A DNA stretch of 64,000 nt, from NCBI GenBank assembly GCA_965222695.1, contig OZ244967.1, positions 868,001 through 932,000 of the forward strand. Reading direction: 5' to 3'. The DNA comes from UBA7957 sp965222695 (GTDB lineage Bacteria; Pseudomonadota; Gammaproteobacteria; Granulosicoccales; Granulosicoccaceae). Positions within the stretch are counted from its first letter, which is position 1. Every line of letters starts with the position of its first letter. Shown here piece after piece: positions 36,238 to 45,569 of this stretch. A model generated the notes under the pieces. That model did not search any database, was not told the origin of the DNA, and saw only the letters and a program-made list of their open reading frames with translations. The position numbers were made by a program, and so were the translations under genes.

Positions 36238-36267
36238 ATTGAATTTCCTACACAAGTCCCCACGATT
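36238..36267 (+). promoter_or_regulatory. Sigma-32-like heat-shock promoter for dnaK
   Basis: ATTGAAT (36238-36244) and CCCCACGATT (36258-36267) are separated by 13 bases, 58 bases before the dnaK start. The -10 part is a near-perfect CCCCA-type sigma-32 box. This would give dnaK its own heat-inducible start inside the operon. Confidence 0.62.
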
Positions 36268-36324
36268 TACACAGTTTTGAAAATATTAACGTCTAACGAC
36301 AACAAGTGCTGGAGATAGTTAGCA

Positions 36325-38262
36325 ATGGGTAAAATTATCGGAATAGATCTCGGTACCACGAACTCTTGTGTTGCCGTGATGGAAGGCGACACTCCCCGGG
36401 TAATTGAGAATTCCGAAGGAGATCGTACAACACCTTCTATCGTCGCGTTTACGGACGACGGAGAAGTATTGGTCGGTCAATCGGCGAAACGCCAGGCCGT
36501 GACCAATCCGAAAAACACCATTTACGCCGTCAAGCGGCTTATCGGCCGACGCTACGACGAAGACGCGGTGCAGAAAGACATCAAGCTTGTACCCTACAAA
36601 ATCGTCAAAGCGGAAAACGGCGACGCGTGGGTGGAAGTCAACGGCAAGAAGATGGCTTCCCCTGAAATTTCCGCGCGGATTCTGATGAAGATGAAACAGA
36701 CTGCCGAAGAGTATCTGGGTGAGGATGTCGTCGAGGCGGTCGTGACGGTTCCTGCCTATTTCAACGACTCCCAGCGTCAAGCGACAAAAGATGCCGGCAA
36801 AATCGCAGGCCTCAATGTAAAACGGATTATCAATGAGCCGACCGCAGCGGCATTGGCTTACGGCATGGACAAGCAAAGAGGCGATAAAACAATTGCGGTC
36901 TACGATCTCGGTGGTGGTACCTTCGATGTATCCATCATCGAAGTTGCCGAGGTTGACGGCGAACATCAATTTGAAGTCCTTTCCACCAATGGAGATACCT
37001 TTCTGGGTGGCGAAGACTTCGATATGCGCCTGATCGATTATCTGTCCGATGAGTTCAAGAAAGAAAATGGTATAGATTTACACAATGATCCCCTGGCGCT
37101 GCAACGACTGAAAGAAGCGGCTGAAAAGGCGAAGATCGAATTGTCTTCCAGTCAGCAGACAGACGTCAATCTGCCTTATATCACCGCGGATGCCTCGGGT
37201 CCGAAGCATTTGAATATCAAACTGACCCGGGCAAAGCTTGAATCACTGGTCGATGATTTGATCGATCGGACGATAGAGCCTTGCAAAATTGCATTGAAAG
37301 ATGCCAGCGTCTCTGCTTCCGACATCGACGATGTGATCCTGGTGGGCGGACAGACCCGTATGCCGAAAGTCCAGGAAATGGTTAAAGAATTTTTCGGTAA
37401 AGAACCTCGCAAGGACGTCAACCCCGACGAGGCGGTCGCAGTCGGCGCTGCTATTCAGGGCGGCGTTCTGGGCGGAGATGTCAAGGATGTGCTGTTGCTC
37501 GATGTGACACCTTTGTCGCTGGGTATAGAAACACTTGGTGGCGTCATGACCAAACTGATCGAGAAGAACACAACGATTCCGACTAAAGCGCAGCAGGTTT
37601 TCTCGACCGCCGACGATAATCAACCGGCCGTAACGGTACATGTCCTGCAGGGCGAAAGGGAAATGGCATCCGGCAATAAATCGCTTGGAAGATTTGATTT
37701 GAGTGATATTCCACCTGCTCCGAGAGGTGTTCCGCAGATTGAAGTTATCTTCGATATAGATGCTAACGGTATTATGAATGTTTCGGCCAAAGATAAGGCC
37801 ACCGGTAAGGAACAATCCATAGTGATCAAGGCATCCAGCGGTTTATCGGATGAAGAAGTCCAGAAAATGGTACGTGATGCAGAACTGCACGCGGATGAAG
37901 ACCGCAAGCTTAAAGAGACTGTGGATGCGCGAAATCAAGGTGAAAATCTGATTCACGCAACCGAAAAATCACTGAAAGACCTGGGCGACAAAGTCAGCGA
38001 TGATGAAAGGAAAGAAGTCGAATCGGCAATAGCCGCTTTGCGCGAAGTGATCGATGGCGATGATAAGGATGCCATTGCGGCCAAAACCGAAGCGCTGGGA
38101 GCCGCATCTGCAAAAATTGCCGAAAAAGCTTACGCCCAGGCGGCAGAGGCGAATGCGGCGGATTCGGCCGGCGCTGACGCTAACGAAGCAACGGCAACCG
38201 CGGACGACGATGTCGTCGATGCTGAGTTTGAAGAGGTCAAGGACGACAGCGGCAAGGCCTGA
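36325..38262 (+). CDS. dnaK: Hsp70 chaperone DnaK
   Basis: A 645-aa ATP-dependent chaperone. The actin-like ATPase domain begins GKIIGIDLGTTNSCVAVMEG and has AVVTVPAYFNDSQRQATKDAG, VYDLGGGTFDVSI and VILVGGQTRMPKVQ. The substrate domain (LLLDVTPLSLGIETLGGVMT) and helical lid follow. The C-terminus is AEFEEVKDD, the typical EEVKD co-chaperone tail. Ribosome site GGAG lies before ATG 36325. Its partners grpE and dnaJ flank it, and the membrane J-protein at 1551-2153 is another possible partner. Confidence 0.98.
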   Translation: MGKIIGIDLGTTNSCVAVMEGDTPRVIENSEGDRTTPSIVAFTDDGEVLVGQSAKRQAVTNPKNTIYAVKRLIGRRYDEDAVQKDIKLVPYKIVKAENGDAWVEVNGKKMASPEISARILMKMKQTAEEYLGEDVVEAVVTVPAYFNDSQRQATKDAGKIAGLNVKRIINEPTAAALAYGMDKQRGDKTIAVYDLGGGTFDVSIIEVAEVDGEHQFEVLSTNGDTFLGGEDFDMRLIDYLSDEFKKENGIDLHNDPLALQRLKEAAEKAKIELSSSQQTDVNLPYITADASGPKHLNIKLTRAKLESLVDDLIDRTIEPCKIALKDASVSASDIDDVILVGGQTRMPKVQEMVKEFFGKEPRKDVNPDEAVAVGAAIQGGVLGGDVKDVLLLDVTPLSLGIETLGGVMTKLIEKNTTIPTKAQQVFSTADDNQPAVTVHVLQGEREMASGNKSLGRFDLSDIPPAPRGVPQIEVIFDIDANGIMNVSAKDKATGKEQSIVIKASSGLSDEEVQKMVRDAELHADEDRKLKETVDARNQGENLIHATEKSLKDLGDKVSDDERKEVESAIAALREVIDGDDKDAIAAKTEALGAASAKIAEKAYAQAAEANAADSAGADANEATATADDDVVDAEFEEVKDDSGKA

Positions 38263-38286
38263 TGCTGGCGTCTTGACATAAAAACC

Positions 38287-38329
38287 AGTGGCAGCCGATA
38301 GGTGACAGGACCGTGTAATCGGCGCCACT
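38287..38329 (+). terminator. Hairpin between dnaK and dnaJ (partial terminator or attenuator)
   Basis: AGTGGCAGCCGAT (38287-38299) pairs with ATCGGCGCCACT (38318-38329) leaving one bulged base. No long T-run follows, so it may stabilise the dnaK message or reduce read-through into dnaJ rather than fully terminate. Confidence 0.5.
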
Positions 38330-38404
38330 TTAAGCAAGACTATTTTAATCCGGGGTTGGTATATCACTGGCCTCCGGATTTTGCAGTTTATTGAGAAATG
38401 ATTT

Positions 38405-39532
38405 ATGTCAGAGCGAGATTATTACGAAGTTTTGGGTGTCAGTAAAAGTGCCAGCAGCGGCGAGCTGAAAAAAGCCTATCGCCGTCTGGCGATGAAATAC
38501 CACCCGGACCGTAATCAGGGAAACGCCGACGCGGAGGCTAAATTCAAGGAAGCCAAGGAAGCTTTCGAGGTTTTGAATGACCCGCAGAAGCGGTCTGCTT
38601 ATGACCAGTTCGGGCATGCCGGCGTTCGCCAGGACAGCGGCTTCGGTGGTCGCGGGGGAGCCGATTTCAGCGATATCTTTGGCGATGTATTCGGCGATAT
38701 ATTCGGCGGAGGCCGCTCTCGCGGACAAAGAGTCCATCGCGGAGACGATCTGCAATACAACCTGGAAATCAGTCTTGAGGACGCCGTGGCCGGCAAAGAA
38801 ATCAAGCTCGATATTCCCACCTTGGTATCGTGTAAAACCTGTCAAGGCAGTGGCGCGAAGCCCGGTACCACGCCGAGCACCTGTTCAACGTGCAACGGCA
38901 TGGGGCAGGTCAGGATGCAGCAGGGGTTTTTCTCGGTACAACAGACCTGCCCGTCCTGCCGGGGTTCCGGCCAAACGATCTCGGATCCCTGTAACACCTG
39001 CCAAGGAAAGGGCAGGGTAAGAGAGGAAAAAAAGCTTTCGGTCAAAATACCTGCCGGCGTAGACACAGGTGACCGCATCCGCTTGGCCGGCGAGGGCGAG
39101 GCCGGCGAAAAGGGGGGAACGCCTGGCGACCTCTACGTTATGATTCAGGTGAAAAAGCACAAGATTTTCGAACGTGACGGCGCCGATCTACACTGCGCCA
39201 TGCCCATCGACATAGTGACTGCCGCTCTCGGCGGAGAACTGGAAGTACCGACCCTGAACGGAAAAGTGAATCTGAAAATTCCGGCCGGTACTCAGTCCGA
39301 GAAAATATTCCGCCTGCGAAGCAAGGGTATTAAATCGGTCCACGGCGGTCCGGTGGGTGATTTAATGTGTCATATCAAGGTTGAAACACCGGTCAACCTG
39401 ACAACCGAGCAAAAGGACATTCTGGAGCAATTCAACGCAACGATCAGCGGTAAGAAAGGTCATAAACACAGCCCGCAAAAACACTCCTGGCTGGATGGCG
39501 TAAAGCATTTCTTCGACGAAATGCGAGGTTAA
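38405..39532 (+). CDS. dnaJ: Hsp40 co-chaperone DnaJ
   Basis: A 375-aa type I J-protein. The J-domain has HPD in KYHPDRNQ, followed by a G/F region (residues about 75-105). The four zinc-finger repeats CKTCQGSG, CSTCNGMG, CPSCRGSG and CNTCQGKG come next, then the C-terminal substrate domains. It stimulates DnaK ATPase and delivers clients. It is the last gene of the heat-shock cluster; phoB follows after 112 bases. Confidence 0.97.
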   Translation: MSERDYYEVLGVSKSASSGELKKAYRRLAMKYHPDRNQGNADAEAKFKEAKEAFEVLNDPQKRSAYDQFGHAGVRQDSGFGGRGGADFSDIFGDVFGDIFGGGRSRGQRVHRGDDLQYNLEISLEDAVAGKEIKLDIPTLVSCKTCQGSGAKPGTTPSTCSTCNGMGQVRMQQGFFSVQQTCPSCRGSGQTISDPCNTCQGKGRVREEKKLSVKIPAGVDTGDRIRLAGEGEAGEKGGTPGDLYVMIQVKKHKIFERDGADLHCAMPIDIVTAALGGELEVPTLNGKVNLKIPAGTQSEKIFRLRSKGIKSVHGGPVGDLMCHIKVETPVNLTTEQKDILEQFNATISGKKGHKHSPQKHSWLDGVKHFFDEMRG

Positions 39533-39579
39533 ACGCACGGTCTCACACAAATATTGCACGGGATTCGCTAAAGCGGTTA

Positions 39580-39597
39580 TTGTCATATATCTGTCAT
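39580..39597 (+). promoter_or_regulatory. Pho box upstream of phoB
   Basis: TTGTCAT-ATAT-CTGTCAT is two 7-base half-sites with a 4-base spacer, an almost ideal PhoB binding site. A TAAATA element 11 bases downstream (39609-39614) fits a PhoB-activated -10 box, and ATG 39645 follows. This indicates phosphate-starvation autoregulation of phoBR. Confidence 0.8.
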
Positions 39598-39644
39598 GGA
39601 GTTGGGCTTAAATAGGCGTCATTTACTATTGCGACCAAACATTA

Positions 39645-40331
39645 ATGACCCATATATTGATCGTCGAAGATGAACCGGCCATTCGCGAAATGATTCGTTT
39701 TGCCTTGAACCGGGAAGGATACGATGTTGGTGAAGCGGAGGATGTTGCCCAGGCCCGCAGACATATAGCTGATCATAGGCCGGATTTAATCATAGTTGAC
39801 TGGATGTTGCCCGATATTCCCGGTATCGAGTTTATCCGGGGTCTGCGACGCGAGGAAATTTACAGAGACATTCCACTGATCATGTTGACCGCACGGGCCG
39901 AGGAGTATGACAAGGTAAAAGGTCTGGATTGTGGTGCGGACGACTATATGACAAAGCCTGTCTCCCTGCGCGAATTGTTTTCCAGAATTAATGCTCTTTT
40001 ACGGCGTGTCCGCGGACATACCGAGACCGATGTATTGGTCTTGGGCGCGATCAAAATGGATCTTGCTGCGCACAGCGTCTCGATCAGAAATCAAGCTGTT
40101 ACCATTGGAAACACCGAGTTTAAGCTGCTTCAATTTTTCATGTCGCATCCGGATCGAGTATATTCCCGTTCCAAACTGCTGGATTTCGTTTGGGGGCAGA
40201 GTGTTTATGTCGAAGAGCGCACTGTTGATGTGCATATTTTGCGGTTACGGAAGGTGCTTAAACCGTATGGTCTCGACAATATGGTGCAGACTGTACGGGG
40301 AGCGGGATATAGATTTTCGGCTGCCGGCTAG
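39645..40331 (+). CDS. phoB: Phosphate-regulon response regulator PhoB
   Basis: A 228-aa OmpR-family regulator. The receiver has the acidic pair ED at 8-9, phospho-acceptor Asp in LIIVDWMLPD (about 53) and Lys in YMTKPV. The winged-helix output domain ends with ERTVDVHILRLRKVLKPYG...VRGAGYRF. When phosphorylated by PhoR it activates genes with Pho boxes, including its own. It lies 24 bases upstream of phoR. Confidence 0.95.
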   Translation: MTHILIVEDEPAIREMIRFALNREGYDVGEAEDVAQARRHIADHRPDLIIVDWMLPDIPGIEFIRGLRREEIYRDIPLIMLTARAEEYDKVKGLDCGADDYMTKPVSLRELFSRINALLRRVRGHTETDVLVLGAIKMDLAAHSVSIRNQAVTIGNTEFKLLQFFMSHPDRVYSRSKLLDFVWGQSVYVEERTVDVHILRLRKVLKPYGLDNMVQTVRGAGYRFSAAG

Positions 40332-40355
40332 TGATAGCTCCAGAAAGGCCTGGAA

Positions 40356-41663
40356 ATGAATACAGCCTGGCGGGTGGAACGTTGGCGGATTGGCCTAGTC
40401 GCAGCCGCCTCGCTTGCCATAGGGTGGCTGAGCGGGCATTGGGTCTTGGCCATCGTCGGCATGGCGCTGGGCTATACATTGTGGAATCTATACCAAGCAT
40501 ATCAATTGGAAAAATGGCTAAGTTCGGGTGCCAAGCCAAGCAAGGCACCCAACGCCGGCGGGGTATGGGCTGTCATCGTTCAGCTTATCTATCGCAGGGA
40601 AAAATCGGAAAAAAAACGGAAAAAGCGCTATAAGGATCTGCTGAATCGAATTAATACCGCAATTGCGGCATTGCCCGACGCAGCGGTGGTACTTAACGCC
40701 GCCAAGCGGATAGAGTGGGCGAATGACGGCGCAAAGACGCTGCTGGGAATAGACAAAAAGCGTGATGCCGAAACACTGATCAGTAATCTGATCCGTGACC
40801 CGGCATTTACGGAGTACTTGAACGATCCCGATCCGAAGAAAGAATTGGAAATTGCATCACCGCTTAACCATAAGAAGAATATTTCCATTCGATTAACGCC
40901 ATTTGGGAAAAAGCAATTCCTGATGACTGTTTCAGATATAAGCCAGCGCGTCGAGTTAAACCGGGTCAGAAAGGCATTTATTGCAAATGCGTCACACGAG
41001 CTGCGAACCCCGCTCACCGTGATTGCCGGTTATCTGGAGATATTGAAAACCGCGCCCGAACTCCCGGAAACGCTGCTTACGCCGGTAAACAGTGCGCTTG
41101 ATCAGGCGACTCGCATGGAAAACATCATCGCGGATCTGTTGATCCTCTCAAGACTGGAAAGTTCCAGGCTGCAACAAGCCCTGGGTGGTCACGTCTGCGT
41201 CAGCAGCTTGATCGAGCGTATTGTGAATGACCTGGAGCAAACGGTGGCCCGCGGAACACATCACTTTCATCTGGATCTGGATGACAAGTTAATCATCAAT
41301 GCCATTGAAATGGAAGTCGAAGGAGTGGTGTTGAATCTTTGCCGTAACGCGGTACTGCACACTCCTGACGATACGGATATCTTCGTCAGCTGGCAAAAAG
41401 ACAGCAGTGGCAATGCAACTCTGCGTGTCAGGGATAACGGAGAAGGAATCCCCGAGGAACACCTGAGCCGTCTGACCGAGCGATTCTACCGCGTGGACGA
41501 GGGCAGGTCACGATCGGCGAGTGGAACCGGGCTAGGATTATCCATATCCCGGCACGTGATGGATCGTTATGAAGGCGATTTGATTATCACCAGCAAAGTC
41601 GGATCATTTGCCCAGTTCGAAGCGCGTTTCCCACCGCAGAGCATTGTCAACCAGTATGTGTAA
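40356..41663 (+). CDS. phoR: Phosphate-regulon sensor histidine kinase PhoR
   Basis: A 435-aa membrane kinase with two closely spaced N-terminal membrane helices (about 11-45) and almost no periplasmic part, as usual for PhoR, which senses phosphate through Pst/PhoU. A PAS domain lies around 95-195. The H-box is ANASHELRTPLTVIAGYLE (His about 211); N-box LNLCRNAVLHTP, G-boxes DNGEGIP and GTGLGLSI follow. AAGG lies before ATG 40356. Confidence 0.94.
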   Translation: MNTAWRVERWRIGLVAAASLAIGWLSGHWVLAIVGMALGYTLWNLYQAYQLEKWLSSGAKPSKAPNAGGVWAVIVQLIYRREKSEKKRKKRYKDLLNRINTAIAALPDAAVVLNAAKRIEWANDGAKTLLGIDKKRDAETLISNLIRDPAFTEYLNDPDPKKELEIASPLNHKKNISIRLTPFGKKQFLMTVSDISQRVELNRVRKAFIANASHELRTPLTVIAGYLEILKTAPELPETLLTPVNSALDQATRMENIIADLLILSRLESSRLQQALGGHVCVSSLIERIVNDLEQTVARGTHHFHLDLDDKLIINAIEMEVEGVVLNLCRNAVLHTPDDTDIFVSWQKDSSGNATLRVRDNGEGIPEEHLSRLTERFYRVDEGRSRSASGTGLGLSISRHVMDRYEGDLIITSKVGSFAQFEARFPPQSIVNQYV

Positions 41664-41728
41664 AAAACACAACCCCTAGACACGGACTATACACCTAAAC
41701 ACCAACTATAATCCCCAAATTCATAACT

Positions 41729-41746
41729 CCGTCATATTTCTTCTCG
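41729..41746 (+). promoter_or_regulatory. Weak Pho box-like sequence before pstS
   Basis: CCGTCAT-ATTT-CTTCTCG has the 7-4-7 spacing but only the first half-site fits well. It lies 39 bases before the pstS start. Placement suits PhoB control of the pst operon. Confidence 0.35.
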
Positions 41747-41785
41747 AAAATACTTTCTCGAACTTAATCAATCGAGGAATTATTA

Positions 41786-42826
41786 ATGAGAAACGTGATT
41801 CTGGCGGGCGCCCTCGCCACGACTGCCATAGCAACTGCTCAGGCCGCGGGGCGTGATCAGATCAATATCGTAGGTTCATCCACAGTCTTTCCGTTTGCAA
41901 CAGTCGTTGCCGAGCGCTTCGGTAAATCGTCGAGCATGAAGACACCCAAGATCGAATCCACCGGTACGGGTGGCGGCATGAAGCTGTTTTGCACGGGTGT
42001 GGATGTGAATACACCGGATATTACCAATGCATCCCGGCGGATAAAGAAGTCTGAATTCGAGATGTGCCAGAAAAACGGGGTCAGCGAAGTCGTTGAAGTC
42101 TTGATCGGTTACGACGGAATCGTGCTTGCAAACTCTAAAGCCAGCAAGCAAATGAACGTAACACGCAAGGAAATCTTCCTGGCCCTGGCAAAAGAGGTTC
42201 CGGCAGAGGATGGTAGTGAAAAACTGGTACCCAATCCGTACAAAAACTGGACGGATATCAATGCTGATCTGCCCGATGTGAAAATTGAAGTCTTGGGTCC
42301 CCCTCCGACTTCCGGAACCCGGGATGCATTTGTTGAATTGGCGATGGAGAAAGGCTGTTCGGAGTTTGATTTTCTGAAAGCCATGAAAAAAACCGACAAA
42401 AATGCGTTTAAGGCGGCTTGTCATACAGTTCGTGAAGACGGCGCTTATATTGAAGCGGGTGAAAACGACAACCTGATCGTACAGAAGCTTGAAGCCAATC
42501 CCGCGGCTTTCGGTATCTTCGGTTACAGCTTTCTTGAGCAGAATTCCGACAAGGTCCAAGGCTCGCTGATCGGTGGTTCCGCAGCCGAGTTCGAAACCAT
42601 CGCCAGCGGTGATTATCCGGTTTCACGGCCATTGTATTTCTACGTCAAAAAGGCGCACGTGGGTAAAGTGCCCGGAATTGCGGAGTTTGTAACTGAATTT
42701 ACTTCCGAGCAGGCGTTTGGAGAAGAAGGCTATCTTACGGACAAAGGCCTGATTCCTTTGGCCGAGGAAAAGCGAGCTGAAATTCGTGAGCAGGCAACTT
42801 CAATGTTTCCCTTGGAATCTTTGTGA
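41786..42826 (+). CDS. pstS: Phosphate ABC transporter substrate-binding protein PstS
   Basis: A 346-aa periplasmic phosphate-binding protein with a Sec signal peptide cleaved after AQA. The phosphate-site segments are IVGSSTVFPFATVVAERF, ESTGTGGGMKLFC and PPPTSGTRDAFVELAM. Length and motifs fit the PstS group common in marine proteobacteria rather than the E. coli type. ATG 41786 is preceded by CGAGGAATT. A terminator-like hairpin separates it from pstC, consistent with higher PstS output. Confidence 0.93.
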   Translation: MRNVILAGALATTAIATAQAAGRDQINIVGSSTVFPFATVVAERFGKSSSMKTPKIESTGTGGGMKLFCTGVDVNTPDITNASRRIKKSEFEMCQKNGVSEVVEVLIGYDGIVLANSKASKQMNVTRKEIFLALAKEVPAEDGSEKLVPNPYKNWTDINADLPDVKIEVLGPPPTSGTRDAFVELAMEKGCSEFDFLKAMKKTDKNAFKAACHTVREDGAYIEAGENDNLIVQKLEANPAAFGIFGYSFLEQNSDKVQGSLIGGSAAEFETIASGDYPVSRPLYFYVKKAHVGKVPGIAEFVTEFTSEQAFGEEGYLTDKGLIPLAEEKRAEIREQATSMFPLESL

Positions 42827-42851
42827 TCACATATCGTGTCATACGAAAATG

Positions 42852-42892
42852 GAAAGGGCCGATGCAATATTGGCCCTTTTCTTCTTTTTGCA
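42852..42892 (+). terminator. Intra-operon terminator after pstS
   Basis: GAAAGGGCC (42852-42860) and GGCCCTTTTC (42872-42881) form a 9-bp stem with an 11-base loop, followed by a T-rich tract (TTCTTTTTG). It lies between pstS and pstC and probably acts as a leaky terminator. Confidence 0.8.
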
Positions 42893-42918
42893 ATCTAACT
42901 GATCAGGCAGACTGAGAG

Positions 42919-44307
42919 ATGAGTTCCGGAACTTTATTGGTCGTGGTCACCTTACTGGCAATAAGCAGTTCAGTGTACGGCCGGTATCGTTCATTGGAGG
43001 TGGCAAAGTTTTTAGGCGGTACCTCCTACCTGCATTCGCTGCCGCGATATTACGGATTTATGACAGCCCTGTGGTGTGGTTTGCCGGCGCTGGTTTTATT
43101 ACTGGCATGGATCGCACTCGAACCCGCCGTGCTCAACGGTTTATTGGTGAGCAAATTACCCGAGTCTGTACAATCTCTATCCTCCGGAGAGCTGAGCCTC
43201 GTATTGAACGATATCAAACTGCTGGCGACCCAGGGTTCGATTGATACTGCAAGCGATAAAATTAACCGCGAGGCTGCACTTTATTTTCAGGACTTAAAGG
43301 AAAGCAGTACCTATTTACGGGCTGGTCTTGTATTGGTTGTCGCCTTAGCCGGCGCGGCATGGGGTCTGGGAAAAATTTCCGCCCAGTTTCACGCAAGAGT
43401 GTTTGTGGAAAAAGTCCTGCTGGCGATTCTGATACTCTGTTCCGTCGTGGCGATAGTCACCACGGTTGGCATAGTGTTATCGGTGTTGTTTGAATCGACG
43501 CGATTCTTTGGAGAAATTCCATTTACCGATTTTATGTTTGGTACGGAGTGGAGTCCGCAAACCGCGATACGCTCGGACCAGGTTGCATCATCGGGATCTT
43601 TCGGTGCGATTCCTTTGTTCGTCGGCACCTTGCTGATTTCCACAATTGCCATGCTGATAGCGGTGCCTGTCGGGCTGATGTCCGCGATTTATCTCTCGGA
43701 GTACGCAACGGCGAGATTCAGATCCATAGCCAAGCCTATGCTGGAAATACTGGCCGGCGTGCCAACCGTGGTATACGGCTTTTTCGCGGCCTTGACCGTT
43801 GCACCGCTCATTCGTGGGTGGGGTGAAGCCATAGGGCTCAACGTGGCATCGGAAAGTGCGCTGGCAGCCGGGCTGGTCATGGGCGTTATGATCATCCCCT
43901 TTGTTTCGTCGCTTTCCGATGATGTGATTTCCGCAGTTCCCCGTGCACTAAGAGAAGGATCCTACGGAATGGGAGCCACGCAATCCGAAACCATTCGACA
44001 GGTTGTGATACCCGCGGCACTTCCGGGCATAGTGGGCGGTATTCTGTTGGCCGTTTCACGGGCCATAGGTGAAACCATGATAGTCGTAATGGCGGCGGGT
44101 TTGGCGGCCAATCTGACGATTAACCCCCTGCAGGCGGTAACCACCGTAACAGTTCAGATTGTCACACTCTTAACGGGGGATCAGGAGTTTGACAGCGCAA
44201 AAACCCTGGCAGCGTTCGCGCTGGGCTTGATGTTGTTTGTATCGACCTTGCTTTTGAATTTCGTAGCGCTGCACATCGTCAGAAAGTATCGAGAACAGTA
44301 TGAATAA
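42919..44307 (+). CDS. pstC: Phosphate ABC transporter permease PstC
   Basis: A 462-aa inner-membrane permease, larger than E. coli PstC (319 aa) because of an extra N-terminal region with about three membrane helices and a periplasmic segment (residues 1-200). The conserved permease part has FGAIPLFVGTLLISTIAMLIAVPVG and the EAA loop ALREGSYGMGATQSETIRQVVIPAALPGI. It pairs with PstA to form the channel. It overlaps pstA by 8 bases. Confidence 0.93.
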   Translation: MSSGTLLVVVTLLAISSSVYGRYRSLEVAKFLGGTSYLHSLPRYYGFMTALWCGLPALVLLLAWIALEPAVLNGLLVSKLPESVQSLSSGELSLVLNDIKLLATQGSIDTASDKINREAALYFQDLKESSTYLRAGLVLVVALAGAAWGLGKISAQFHARVFVEKVLLAILILCSVVAIVTTVGIVLSVLFESTRFFGEIPFTDFMFGTEWSPQTAIRSDQVASSGSFGAIPLFVGTLLISTIAMLIAVPVGLMSAIYLSEYATARFRSIAKPMLEILAGVPTVVYGFFAALTVAPLIRGWGEAIGLNVASESALAAGLVMGVMIIPFVSSLSDDVISAVPRALREGSYGMGATQSETIRQVVIPAALPGIVGGILLAVSRAIGETMIVVMAAGLAANLTINPLQAVTTVTVQIVTLLTGDQEFDSAKTLAAFALGLMLFVSTLLLNFVALHIVRKYREQYE

Positions 44308-45556
44308 TACAGAGCTGGTTAAAAAGAGTCTGCAAATACGCTATAAGAAGGAACGCCGTTTTCGGCTGTACGGAAGACTGGCTGTTCTTATAGGATTTGC
44401 CTTCCTGATCACCCTGATGCTGGATATAGGATCCAAGGCTTGGCCTGCATTTAATTTAAACTATGTGAAACTGGATATAGACTATTCAACCGAAGCCCTG
44501 GGATTACCGGAAGACTACAAAGAGGCCGATTTAGCCAATTCCAATTTCCGCAAATCTGCACGTGAAGCTATATATAAATTGTTTCCGGATGTCACCAAAC
44601 GCGGCGAAAAAAAGCAACTTGCAAAAATCGTCAGTAACGAGGCTGAATTCCAACTCAAAAGACAATTGTTAACTAACCCGGAGCTGGTAGGGCAAACCGT
44701 TTCCGCCTGGGTATTGCTGGATGATGATGCCGATTCATTCCTGAAATCCCGATCGGAAACGGCGAGATTAAGTGGTTTACAGGTGGAGTGGCTGGACGAA
44801 CTTATCGCTCAGGATCGGATTGAGAGCCGCTTTAACTGGATTTTCTATCAAACCGGTGATTCGCGAGAGCCTGAAATAGCCGGAATACGCGGTGCGATGA
44901 TGGGTTCTTTTTTTACCGTTATCGTTTGTTTGCTGGTGTCCTTTCCTATCGGCGTCCTGGCCGCCGTCTATCTAGAAGAGTTCGCACCGAAAAACCGTTG
45001 GATTGACTTGATCGAAATCAACATCAATAATCTGGCAGCAGTACCATCTATTGTATTTGGTTTGCTTGGCCTGGCGGTGTTTATCAATTTCTTCGGTATG
45101 CCGAGATCTGCCCCATTGGTCGGCGGCTTGGTGCTGGCGTTGATGACCCTGCCGACCATTATCATTTCAAGCCGTTCCGCCATAAAAGCGGTCCCTCCTT
45201 CCATACGCGAAGCCGCGTTGGGCGTTGGAGCTTCGAATATGCAAACGGTTTTTCATCATGTGGTTCCCTTGGCAATGCCCGGTATTCTGACCGGAACCAT
45301 CATCGGTATGGCACAGGCACTGGGTGAAACCGCTCCCTTGTTAATGATCGGCATGGTGGCGTTTATCGTCGACGTGCCCGGTGGATTTACCGATGCTGCA
45401 ACCGTCTTGCCGATACAGATCTATCTCTGGGCGGATAGTCCGGAGAGGACGTTTGTCGCCAAGACTTCAGCTGCCATTATTGTGTTATTGGTATTTTTAA
45501 TCTGTATGAATGCACTGGCTGTATTTTTACGCAAGAAATTTGAAAAGAACTGGTAG
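44300..45556 (+). CDS. pstA: Phosphate ABC transporter permease PstA
   Basis: A 418-aa permease. The N-terminal membrane helix (LAVLIGFAFLITLMLDIG) is followed by an enlarged periplasmic domain (about 50-195). The conserved permease core has MGSFFTVIVCLLVSFPIGVLAAVYLEEFAP and the EAA loop SIREAALGVGASNMQTVFHHVVPLAMPGI. The large form matches the large PstC next to it. PstB follows after 13 bases. Confidence 0.93.
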   Translation: MNNTELVKKSLQIRYKKERRFRLYGRLAVLIGFAFLITLMLDIGSKAWPAFNLNYVKLDIDYSTEALGLPEDYKEADLANSNFRKSAREAIYKLFPDVTKRGEKKQLAKIVSNEAEFQLKRQLLTNPELVGQTVSAWVLLDDDADSFLKSRSETARLSGLQVEWLDELIAQDRIESRFNWIFYQTGDSREPEIAGIRGAMMGSFFTVIVCLLVSFPIGVLAAVYLEEFAPKNRWIDLIEININNLAAVPSIVFGLLGLAVFINFFGMPRSAPLVGGLVLALMTLPTIIISSRSAIKAVPPSIREAALGVGASNMQTVFHHVVPLAMPGILTGTIIGMAQALGETAPLLMIGMVAFIVDVPGGFTDAATVLPIQIYLWADSPERTFVAKTSAAIIVLLVFLICMNALAVFLRKKFEKNW

Positions 45557-45569
45557 AGGGTAAAGAAAA

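Noticed and set aside
34260..36324. CIRCE operator for HrcA
   Set aside because: No TTAGCACTC-N9-GAGTGCTAA-like repeat was found by eye before hrcA, grpE or dnaK; the TTGCT/AGCAA pair before hrcA has wrong sequence and length.
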